DNA of 64,000 nt from Norana najaformis (lineage: Eukaryota > Annelida > Clitellata > Crassiclitellata > Hormogastridae): assembly GCA_964023275.1 (NCBI GenBank), contig OZ029915.1, forward strand, positions 40,247,238-40,311,237. Reading direction: 5' to 3'. Positions 42,891 through 53,264 of the stretch are shown here, one piece after another. Each line of letters begins with the position of its first letter. Position 1 is the stretch's first letter. The notes beneath the pieces were generated by a model. It was not told the origin of the DNA. It worked only from the letters and a program-made list of their open reading frames with translations, and ran no database searches. A program made the position numbers and the translations under genes.

Positions 42891-43680
42891 CGACCGCCCG
42901 ACAGACCGTTCCAGGAGACTATAAGATAAAACTGGAATCACAGTGGACGACATACTTCCCCAGAGGAATTCTGCCGTCTCAGCGTCTAAGCGCATTTAGC
43001 CGCTGAGTTCGCTTTAGGCTGAGATAACGACTGAAGTCCAGCCAGCAGCCGAATTATTCTGTCAGATAGCGATCGACCGATATGGCCAAGCAGTGACTGG
43101 ACCGACGGCTGAGATCCGGCTTCAACGAGCGCTGCGTTTAATCGCTCTCGTTCGGCCAGAGTAGGCAACGAAAGCAACAGGATATCAGCAAAGTGCATGA
43201 TTGTATATCCATCTGGACGAGGCTCATACGATTACTCCACCTCGTCGAGAAAATTAGCAGACAGTCCAGTGTATCTTAAACGAAACCACTAATAATAGAC
43301 TTAAGTTTGCAAGTCCTGAATAAATCTGTAGCTTGGTTAACTTAAAGGACAGTATTCCTGAGCTTCGCAAGCACTAATCTTTGTCAATATTGTAATCATG
43401 TTAGCGAGATTAAGATCGAGGCTGAGGGAAAGACGCAATATGCCACGATTCAATTCAACTGTTGCAATGCATTGGATATTACTAGTACTAATACTAATAC
43501 TAGTTGCATTATGTATGTAGGTAGGTTGGTACCACGTAACGAATGCCCCATCCCTGGACACATTCAAGTCTCGGCTCGACATTCTTTTTTATCATATCTT
43601 ATGACTGTTGTTGATTTTTGAAATCATGCTCAGCGTTCTCTTCTTCTTCACAGGCCGTGTTACGGCGCTATCTAAATTGC
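42891..43680. other. No gene recognised
   Basis: No domain, array or RNA gene seen. Confidence 0.45.
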
Positions 43681-43684
43681 CTTA

Positions 43685-43835
43685 TTAATCGTAATCTCGA
43701 GATTTCTACAGCGCCCAGCGAAAGCCAAGTCGTGGGAACCAGCTTATTTACAGTCGCTCAGTCAAAACAAAACCGATAGGCAAGAAAGATTCGGTTCCAG
43801 GTCAAGATCCAAGAGTCAGGCAGGCAGTCAGATGG
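43685..43835 (-). mobile_element. LINE-A 3' end
   Basis: Reverse orientation: a GTAATCTCGAGATTTCTACA tail junction, then AGCGCCCAGCGAAAGCC, CAGTCAAAACAAAACCGATA and GGTTCCAGGTCAAGATCCAA. Nearly the same as the copies at 13.9 and 49.2 kb. Confidence 0.8.
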
Positions 43836-44243
43836 ATGGGTGGGTAGGTAAGTAAGTAGTATTGCTAGCATTATTGTTAGTATTGGTGGTGGTAGTATAT
43901 CAAAAGTAGTAGGAATAGACAGCTGTAGTAAAAAAAGGAAAGTGTGTCCCATATCAAGTGAAACGTCAGGGAGGCGCTGATACCCTTGTCTAGGCCCTTA
44001 GTTAAGCCGGCAATGGACAAACCCCAAGGTCCTGGACACGGGGCCAGTGCATCGCAGGACTTATCATAACATAAACATTGTTTTCAGCAACAGCACAGAT
44101 TTGCCCAAAGTCCGAAACGGGAACACATTCGTCAGAAACAAGTGCAGATCTGCCAAAACTGGGCCAAGAAGATAAGACTGGACTGTTAACATTGGCCTAG
44201 GGTTCAAACCCATCCTTGTTCAGTCCCCATCCAACCTTGTTCC

Positions 44244-45134
44244 GAATACATATTGAGCTGAAGTAAGCGAATACACGTTGAGCTGAAGTAAGCGAATATA
44301 TATTGAGCTGAAGTAAGCGAATACACATTGAGCTGAAGTAAGCGAATATATATTGAGCTGAAGTAAGCGAATACACATTGAGCTGAAGTAAGCGAATATA
44401 TATTGAGCTGAAGTAAGCGAATACACATTGAGCTGAAGTAAGCGAATACACATTGAGCTGAAGTAAGCGAATATATATTGAGCTGAAGTAAGCGAATACA
44501 CATTGAGCTGAAGTAAGCGAATACACATTGAGCTGAAGTAAGCGAATATATATTGAGCTGAAGTAAGCGAATACACATTGAGCTGAAGTAAGCGAATACA
44601 CATTGAGCTGAAGTAAGCGAATATATATTGAGCTGAAGTAAGCGAATACACATTGAGCTGAAGTAAGCGAATACACATTGAGCTGAAGTAAGCGAATATA
44701 TATTGAGCTGAAGCGAATATACATTGAGCTGAAGTAAGCGAATATATATTGAGCTGAAGTAAGCGAATATATATTGAGCTGAAGTAAGCGAATACACATT
44801 GAGCTGAAGTAAGCGAATACACATTGAGCTGAAGTAAGCGAATATATATTGAGCTGAAGTAAGCGAATACACATTGAGCTGAAGTAAGCGAATATATATT
44901 GAGCTGAAGTAAGCGAATACACATTGAGCTGAAGTAAGCGAATATATATTGAGCTGAAGTAAGCGAATATATATTGAGCTGAAGTAAGCGAATACACATT
45001 GAGCTGAAGTAAGCGAATATATATTGAGCTGAAGTAAGCGAATATATATTGAGCTGAAGTAAGCGAATACATACTGAGCTGAAGTAAGCGAATATATATT
45101 GAGCTGAAGTAAGCGAATACATACTGAGCTGAAG
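44244..45134. repeat. 25-bp tandem array, about 36 copies, two alternating variants
   Basis: The unit is GAGCTGAAGTAAGCG followed by AATACACATT (variant C) or AATATATATT (variant T). One unit near 44708 has lost 4 bp. In the middle the variants run C C T repeatedly, a 75-bp higher-order repeat. Because 3 x 25 = 75, all three minus frames stay open and translate as a 25-residue repeat; these are not proteins. On the minus strand each unit contains TTCGCTTACTTCAG, a good match to a splice acceptor. Confidence 0.97.
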
Positions 45135-45289
45135 GGCTCAGAGACAAAACCAGCTCGAAGCTGAAAGCATTTTCATAGTTAAGCAACAGGTGGTTTTCTT
45201 TTACTTTCAGCAAAAGTACTTTAGAACACAATTATAAGCTCAAGAACCCAAAAATATGCCAAATGCAAATGTAAATTGCTCGTGTTAAG

Positions 45290-45520
45290 TCCTCGTTTGC
45301 TCAGCAGACGGCTTTTGTTGTTGTTGGCCCTTCTCTATGGAATGAACTTCCGCCTTTGTTTTGTGCAAGGGTCTCTGTTGGTGACAGAGCTGTCAGCTTG
45401 TTTAAAGACGTTCTTATTTCCCAGGGGCTCTCATGCTGGAAGCGCCTCTGAGTAGTTTGTTCCGTAAGAAGCGCTATATAAGTTATCAAATACAATGCAG
45501 TACAAGTAAATTGCATTTAT
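45290..45520 (+). pseudogene. LINE C-terminus and 3' UTR fragment
   Basis: A plus frame reads FVVVGPSLWNELPP, then a block with VSLFKDVLISQ, typical of the ORF2 C-terminus of CR1/L2-like LINEs (WN-x-LP ... FK-x-x-LK). A UTR containing GCGCTATATAAGTTATCAAA follows. Differs from LINE-A, so it is a third LINE family. Confidence 0.7.
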
Positions 45521-47560
45521 ATTATGCACTTTCCATAGCAAATGTAAATCCTTGACTCCATTGGCAGAACCAGAAGACGATAAAGGGGAACGAACTTTTA
45601 CATGATTGAACTGATTTTTTTACTTGTTTTCTAGTATTTGCAACTTTTGAGAAATCAAGACTACTTTCATTCAGCCCATGATCTTTTCTCTTGTGTATTA
45701 CCGGTAGTTTTCCAGGATTCTAAACTTTATTTCCTTCCCTATATATTATCATGACTGTTTTTACTCCACAAATTCTATCAGCAACCCTTACCCAAACACC
45801 AACTCATTGGCATGGCCCCCAGTGGCCCCTCAATCAACTGGGGAGAGAGCATGGCCGGATTGCCCCATGTCTGGATTCACCCTTGCTTGGCCCTGCTCAT
45901 TTTTCAATGCATTCATTAGTGAGGTCATTTACCACAAGTACGCACAGTCATCATATAACTGTTAATAGTCAAGATGAGTATTAAGCAACCCATAGAACTG
46001 TTACATCACAGGCCACGATGTGATGTTCCTGCAATGTCCTTGTCAAATCTGCTACACTGAATTCTAACATTCAAACCACAATTAAAAACAGAATGGTCTT
46101 CGATCGCTGGCAAAATAGAGGCAGAGAAAGGTCAAGAAGCTGAAGTTCAAAGGTCGCACTGCAGACTGTTCCAGATTGAAGGACCAACCATTGTGAAGCC
46201 ACAATGTCACACTGCAGATGTATGGGACGGAGGGACAACCAGAGCACCCTGTGCTGCAGAGCGAAGTGATCTATGGCCAGGGACAGTTACACCGAAACAC
46301 ATAGCTCCCTAAGACAGGATGATGTTCGATGACAGATCTGGTAATGATGTTACACATCATATGAACAAAGTAAAGACATTATTCAAACAAGAAAGGTGCT
46401 GGTAATAAATCAGTAATTATTTGGAATTATGCCTAATAAAGCTTAAAATTGCCAAAAAAACAAGTAACATTCCAAGTTCAAAATTTTCTAATGCCAATCC
46501 ATCATAACATTTTTCAGAATACACGTAAGTAAGCAAGTAGCCTTTTATTAATGTAAGATAAATGCTCACAATTTACAAAATACACAGTTGACGTAATTAA
46601 CTGTTACTGTCAACCAGGAACAGCCATAATGGCCCATCCACAGCAGCTACTGTGAGTAGTCATCATGTTCACTTTATGTATACAGTTCGAAGAATGGGGA
46701 GTTCATAAGTAGCTGTTTGATGTTCACAGAGACAATGATGAATTTGAAGCATAATGTCCAATGTCAGAAGATTCTTGCCAACAGTAGTGTGTCAAGAGTC
46801 TTCGCCACAGATGGTGTGTTGCTAGCAACTTGATGGTCCAAATCACAGCTTACAGCTGAAGCACATGGAAACCCTGGTCACTTGTTACTTCATCCAAAAG
46901 ACGGTGGCAGCCACTGAGTGACAATAGGAAGCAAGGATAAATCATCCAAAACCAGTAAATCCACTTGACTGACTCAGTAAACACAGCAGAAGTTGACTCC
47001 GATGCAAAATATATCTAAATTCATGAGATCCTTTCAAACAAATACACATTTCTTTGGAACTAAAACTGGCACCAATCGGATGTTCCGCCAGCGAGATCCC
47101 AAACTTGAGTGCATCGTTATTCAAATGGCTGACTTTAAGATGACACCTGACTGTTATTTGCTGACATCAGTATAATGCCTCACTTTTATTTGTCTCAAAG
47201 TATATTTTAGTACATCCTGGGTTTTTGAATTAGTTAACCAAATTTGGAATTGGACGACATGACGGTTTATATATGCAAAGCACCTCCTGCTGTTCACACA
47301 GGAAGCAAAACACAACAGAGTTGTTTAAAATTTTTGACTAAATTTACATTATGTGGCTCTAGTAGTGAAGTTCACTTTTTTTGTCATAAAATCACTGGAG
47401 ATTACCCTTGAATTACTGGAGATTGCTGTTTCCCAGGGAATTTTAAATATTCCGTAAATTCCTTCGGCATGGCAAAAGTAATACTTTTAACACAAAAAGT
47501 GCAATTAAGAAAGTTAATCAGTATTTACAGCAAAGTGTAACTGTTAAGTAGTCTTTACAA
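45521..47560. other. No gene recognised
   Basis: Contains the second copy of a dispersed repeat (45769-45846). No other structure recognised. Confidence 0.45.
45769..45846 (+). repeat. Dispersed repeat, copy 2 (with 37790-37862)
   Basis: CAACCCTTACCCAAACACCA, ACTCATTGGCATGGCCCCC and CCTCAATCAACTGGGGAG match copy 1 with a short insertion. No coding or pol III motif. Confidence 0.65.
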
Positions 47561-47564
47561 AGGT

Positions 47565-47790
47565 TTTACCACCCCTTCTTCCTCTTGTCTCTCCTCTCCA
47601 ACTCCAAACACCAGCCCCCATAGCTGCACGCTGTCTCTTGGCTTGACTTTTCGATCTTGACCTGGAACCGAATCATTTTTGCATATCGATTTTGTTTTGA
47701 CTGAGCGCCTGTGAATAACCTGGTCCCCATGGCACGTCTTTCATTGGGCGCTGTAGAAATCTTGGAATTACGATTACGATCACACATATT
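47565..47790 (+). mobile_element. LINE-A 3' end with GATTAC tail
   Basis: TCTTGACCTGGAACCGAATC, CGATTTTGTTTTGACTGAGC, then TTCATTGGGCGCTGTAGAAA and a terminal AATTACGATTACGATC tail, i.e. (GATTAC)n. Confidence 0.8.
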
Positions 47791-49150
47791 TACTTAATAT
47801 ACCAGCTATACACCAGACAGAGTGTGCAAAATCACCAGCAAAGATGCTGATTAATGATGATCAACTTTTGAATTCACTGATGGCACAGAGACACAAGTAC
47901 ACAAGTACCACCTTTGGGAAAATAATCAAAAGGTGTAGTGTAATTATGTAAGTAAATTTGGTCCAAAACTCTGTCAAAAACTGTCAAAATGCCAAATTTG
48001 CTCAGCTATAAATTTTTTTCCATTGTTGATTTTTCAGTGTGTCTTAATTTCAGTCTTTGAATTTAAGATGAATGACTGTTTTCTTCTGATTTCAACATCT
48101 TTTGCTGTCGTTTTCCTACAAAATCAAGTTCAAAATTTCTAAATATCTGTTTCTAATTAGACAAGTTATAATCATAACAAAATAATGAAGAACATTTTCC
48201 TCAAAAAATTTAACAGCCAATGACAATTTACTTACACAGAAAACACCAGTTGTAACTTATACTGAAACAGGTGTACTGGCATTACTATACCTCTTGCCAT
48301 CAGAATGGCATATAATGAATAAACAAAGCTCCAGTATTGAATAGTCTAAGAGGTAAAGGTAACACAGTGGCTTACACACCTCCGTCAAAACTCCACATAA
48401 TGGGCCTAAGGTTTGAAGGTTATTTTTGCATCAAGCAAAAACGTGATTGAATTAATCCAACAACAAAACAGATCAAAACTGGTGTTGGTATTCATTTACT
48501 AACCCAGTTTTTCAACGACAGAAAGATTTCTTACAAACTCAACTAAATAAAGTCAAAAAGTTTAAGTAGCCCAAGCTGGATTATAGCATGGCCCTTGACA
48601 AACTGCTGACAGCAACTCCCAAACAGCTATTCTGTTATCCACATACATGAGTGAGATACAAAACCTTGCTATTGCTTGCTTTTCTACTGTATATGATTAA
48701 GATTAAGCTTCCGCATAGTTGGTGTCAGTGCCAAGCGGTAAATGCATCAGCTCTTAAATTCTGCACCATGAGTTCGACTCTTATGTGTTTTATGTGAAAG
48801 TGATGCAGAAACATTGCTTGATCATGGCTAACACTGTACTTATAGATACAAGGCAGACTTTATAGGGCACAGTAAATACTGGTAGTTATCAGTAAATACA
48901 GGTGCAGATATTGTTATATGATTAACAATCATATGGAAGTTCCAACATTGTCATAACATTATACGACCAAGATTAAGGTTTGGCATTTGCAACAACATTT
49001 CCTACAACTCCTTGTATTGGGTGTAATATCTGTTAATTCTTTGCACTTGTTTTCTAGTCTCAAGTAATTTGCTACAAATTCTCAGGGACCGTTTCTATAT
49101 TGGGCGAAAAAGTAGTAAGGCAAATTTGGGCGAGGCCCATACCACGCCGC
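47791..49150. other. No gene recognised; weak tRNA-like string
   Basis: At 48720-48785 AGTGCCAAGCGGTAAATGC and GAGTTCGACTC are spaced like A and B boxes of a tRNA-related SINE, but no stem pairing could be confirmed. No host gene recognised. Confidence 0.35.
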
Positions 49151-49154
49151 CTCC

Positions 49155-49275
49155 AACAAAATCGTAATCGTAATCTCGAGATTTCTACAGCACCCAACGA
49201 AAGTCACGTCACGGGGACTAGCTTATTCACAGCGTTCAGTCAAAACCAAATCGATAGGCAAGAGGCTGAACAAGG
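49155..49275 (-). mobile_element. LINE-A 3' end (short copy)
   Basis: AATCGTAATCGTAATCTCGA tail followed by GATTTCTACAGCACCCAACG and AGTCAAAACCAAATCGATAG. It is truncated after about 110 bp of the family consensus. Confidence 0.8.
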
Positions 49276-50044
49276 TGACTATTATCTTCATCCACGCTTT
49301 TGTGGCAGCCAAACTGGGGATCAGATCAAGCAGCGGATCACCCAAAGCAGGACTAGGGTTGCTCAGGGAGATGGCATACAGGTTGGCAAATGGAAACAAC
49401 CAGGCACCTACTCACAACAGAGTTGGACGAAAAGGTCAATACAGAATTACTCTGAATGGCGGATTGTCTATATTATTTACTTAAAGAAAGGTAGGAAATA
49501 GCCAACTCATTGGTTAGTGATATACACTGGTGTTGAGAATGCAGTGTAGAAGGATTTAGATCAATGCACGCCACCTTTGTAGTCTGTGTAAGTGTTGTAA
49601 ATCGGATGTAATATGAAATCCCAGATAGGCCGACTGAAGAAAATTAACAACGACGTGGTGACAAAAACCACCTGAAATCGTCGTGCACCCCTCGCAGTTT
49701 TGAACTTAAGCATGTTTATTAATTAAATTGGCGCAATTTAATCCAATACGAATGACCTCTACAGCACTTCCGGCTAATTCGCTGAATAAAATATTCGTAT
49801 GAGAAACAGAATCTGGAATCATGGATAAGTAAGTATGAAAGCAAGACAACCATGCTAGGCGAAATGTAGATGGAAGGGATCGAAAATTACAAAACCAATG
49901 CACATAAATATGATTTAGATGTAATTTAAAATTAAACCGTGCCATTCAGCTTAAACCTATGAAGATTTTAGTGTTGATTCTTTTAACAATAGGGGTTTCT
50001 TGTATCAACATTCTAGTTACTCAAGGATTATCCTATCGAAATTA

Positions 50045-50390
50045 ATAATCGTAATCGTAAACTCGAAATTTCCAAAGCGCTACTTAAAAGCTAAGCGCAA
50101 AGCTTATTCACGAGCGCTGCGTCAAGTTCTTGGAGTTGTCCAAAGATGCCATGTCCAGAACCAACTCCGGTTGCCAGAAGACCAGAGACAGTAGGGGAGA
50201 GGAGGCTAGGGTGGGTTGTGTTTAAGTTGAGAGAAATGGGAAGACTGATCAGGGTGGGATTTCTTGCTAGCTGTGATAAAATGTCTTCCTTGTGATGGAT
50301 TTGGGTACTGGGGAAGTAAGAGAAGAAGAAATATTTTCTTTGACTCAAAAGTCGAACCATGGTAATACTCGTGGCGGTAAGTCCGCAAAT
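50045..50390 (-). mobile_element. LINE-B 3' end fragment
   Basis: Inverted partner of 10590-10915: AATCGTAATCGTAAACTCGA tail, then AAATTTCCAAAGCGCTACTT, ATTCACGAGCGCTGCGTCAA and a GGAGAGGAGGCTAGGGTGGG block. Confidence 0.65.
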
Positions 50391-50744
50391 CACGTAAGGC
50401 GTTAATAATTGTATAATTGGCGTGAAGCGTCTAGAACTCTAGATATCAATACTTAGAGTCAGAAGGCTTTAAACTACTATGGCCAACCTGAATTAATTAG
50501 GCCCTGTAGTTTCAAAAGGTGACGTCAAGCCTGCCTTCGTTCAGCGCAGTCTTGTTGAGGTCGACTATTAGGCTACTTTCTCCGCAGGCCAGACATTTTC
50601 CCAATAGGCTACATTTAGTGTTAGGGTGTTGAAAAGGACAGGATTCCGCGTGTCGATTGGATTCAGTTACAGTTCCATGGATATCTTTTAATGTCAGGTT
50701 TAGTGGTTGGCCGCTTGGTACTACTGGCACGACGCTGGCTGGCG

Positions 50745-50940
50745 CTATGTGATTAAGCACTGCCAAGCCCGGTTAAAACTTGGTTGGGCGACCGTCAAGT
50801 GAATACCAGGCCACTTAGTGCTCACTCAGTCCTCCATTCTTTCGAGGTCGGTAAATTACTTTCAGTGTAATTTGTTGTTGGACTGTCCTAGTCACGTTTG
50901 TGCTTAAGCGGCATGATCCTTCGACAGTCATATCATGAGT
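50745..50940 (+). mobile_element. 5S rRNA-derived SINE (SINE3-like) or 5S pseudogene
   Basis: 50752-50825 matches the 3' two-thirds of 5S rRNA. ATTAAGCA corresponds to the GTTAAGCA box, then come GCCCGGTTA, ACTTGG-TGGG-GACCG (the intermediate-element/C-box region) and GAATACCAGG. Downstream, CATTCTTTCGAGGTCGGTAA is unrelated to 5S and resembles the conserved body or tail of invertebrate SINEs. The 5' third of 5S is missing or unrecognisable. Confidence 0.65.
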
Positions 50941-51845
50941 ACGCTTCTGAGGCATTTCCACAGAGGCGTGTTAATAGCTGTACTAAATTTTCTTTTTACC
51001 CTGATTAAGCAAAGGCTAACTTTTGTCACACGTAGAGTGACACTTCTTATCACCCAATGTTGGGAATTACTATTTGATTCATGCTCCATATTCTTTATAC
51101 AACTTGGAGCAAATCCTTTGCTGAAGAACATCCGCCACTTATGTCTCTTTAGGCTTATGGGACATAGCTCTATAAACAAGCTGTGTATGTACGAAAGTAT
51201 TACCAGACTTAGTCAGTTTAGTCGTTGATGGAAGTAAGTAGGCTATTGTAGTACATTACATGGCACAGTAAGCCTAGTCACTAGGGAAGTTATTGGAGTT
51301 GTGAGAAAAGAAGGAGGAGAGAGTAGAGATAGACAGGGAAGACGTAGTCAACAGCTGAACGATATGAGGTAGGACTTCTTCAGCGTTGCATCGAGATATA
51401 GCGGTCAGTTGCTTAGACTAGCCAGTGAAACATTAGGAACAGATGTTGCATTGACCAATTCTGAGAGGAAACTTATCATCTTCAGAAGGTAGGCCGCCGA
51501 TACAGGAGGCCACGACTAGATACAGCGAACAGAACGAACTAGGTTAGAAGGGCAATCTAAGTAATGATTCAACCCCAGCAGAAATCCATAGGCATCAGCA
51601 GCAGCAGCGGTAGCAGCAGCAACGACAAAGAACATACCTCTGAGTACAACTCATAACCAGCTCTGCAAGGCCTATCCAGCTATGCACAGCCAACTAGAGA
51701 CAGAAATGGAAGAATTCTAATTCTAGCAGAGACGGTCAGACAAAGTCTACTCAGGAGCCGCAGTGTGGTCAGTGCTTCAGTCTGAAGTGAGCCGTTCAGA
51801 AGTCAGTCGGAGTCCAGCTGCCAGACAAATCAGTCGAATATCTCT
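50941..51845. other. No gene recognised
   Basis: Small frames on both strands without domains; a CAG-rich stretch near 51600. Confidence 0.4.
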
Positions 51846-51919
<74 letters not shown>

Positions 51920-51920
51920 A
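51846..51920. repeat. (AG)n microsatellite
   Basis: About 36 AG dinucleotides. Confidence 0.97.
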
Positions 51921-52458
51921 GGAGATAGGACGCAGTAAAATGTAAAGAAGATAGTCTAGCGTCTTCAGGTGCTGCAGTAATCGCTATGGGTAGAATTAGA
52001 TCTTAAAGTTTGTCGTAGGCTAAAGTTTCTCGCTCGCTCCGTTATGAAGTCTGATTGAACAAGACTTTCGCTCGCGTTACTACAGACATTGTATCAGAAA
52101 GACATTCGTATGAAGAATGATAATCGAATAAACGATGAAAACTGAACAATGCGAACTGGATGAGAAACCTTCATCATAATCGGTAGAAGTGAACTATATC
52201 ATATACTCTATATGTCTACTTGCCATTCGTCCTCAATTGTTTTTATGTTATATCAGTCAACATTTTCATTGATGTAACATAACATCAGTCAACATTTTGC
52301 AGATGTGTTCAGTCTTTAGGGTCGTCGTGCATTCACCGTTTTTCCCAAAGCAGATTCGCGCTTGTGCATCGCAGAAGAACGACAGTTTTTTTGGCCATCG
52401 ATGGACGACCATGGCTTCGCAGACCCTGGCGAAATTCGCCTGCGTTTTTGTAGCTCTT

Positions 52459-52539
52459 CTACAGGTAGCCAAGATCGACAGCGTGTTTAAAGGAGTAAAG
52501 ATCCGAGAGATTCGATATTCTCCAGAAGGGCCAACATCT
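52459..52539 (-). CDS. eya: eya terminal coding exon
   Basis: 81 bp, phase 0 to the TAG stop (52459-52461). The acceptor is CTGTTGCAG. Encodes [13 protein letters not shown] and then a short end in LGYL, matching the invariant FWRISSHxDL...L end of EYA proteins. A plus-strand frame over the same bases is a shadow. Confidence 0.93.
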   Translation of the reverse strand, partial: RCWPFWRISNLSDLYSFKHAVDLGYL

Positions 52540-53207
52540 CTGCAACAGAAGAACAAAGCGTTTCGCGTTCACCAAGAAGTTCACTCGAAGTCAAATGCAT
52601 ATAATTTTTACATTTCTAATCAACAACTTACTTTTGGCAATGGTAATGAAATTCGTGCAAAAAACGAGACAGCAAAAACTGAATTCTAAGCCACATTTCT
52701 ACTCAGGTGTCCATTAATTTTGAACTCGGCACCCTACTCATAAAGGTGTGCGTACATTGCACCATAACTGAGTTCCAATGTCGCAGCAATCGCGCTTGGA
52801 TATGAAGAAGGCCTAGCGGTCCTACAAGTTATACCTTCATAAGTTAATCGTTTCCTGGCCGATACTGATCGAGTAACATTTAAGCAAAAATGCGTTTTGA
52901 AAATTAAAGTTTCGTATTAAGAATGCATATTATTAATCTTGTTGGCCAAAGAGCTTTTTATGTAGAAATGTTGAACAAATCCGATTTGTTGTTAAATAAC
53001 AGTTCTTCACTGAAGACAAGCAGTCTTCAACAAGGTATACTCTGAAGTTCTCGACAACCCAGTGCATATAGCTAGGCCAACGTACATTACACCAATGAAT
53101 AGGACACACGATTTCTGTAATTGCTACCTACATAATAATTCTCCTAGAGGCGTGTGTACACACTAGGCCTACGTAGTCCAACAGTGGCGCTGTCTGAGAA
53201 GAATGAA

Positions 53208-53264
<57 letters not shown>

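Noticed and set aside
42611-43006. 131-codon Ser/Phe/Leu-rich plus frame
   Set aside because: Composition artefact of a long polypyrimidine tract.
44197-45231. 344-codon repetitive minus protein (Tyr/Ser/Leu/Ala)
   Set aside because: A translated 25-bp satellite; two other frames are equally open, which shows there is no coding constraint.
48715-48790. Possible tRNA gene
   Set aside because: A- and B-box-like strings only; acceptor, D and T stems do not pair convincingly by eye.
49100-49501. 133-codon plus frame
   Set aside because: Begins inside a reversed LINE-A 3' end; no domain and no supporting context.
52297-52689. 130-codon plus frame
   Set aside because: Antisense to the terminal eya exon; no domain of its own.
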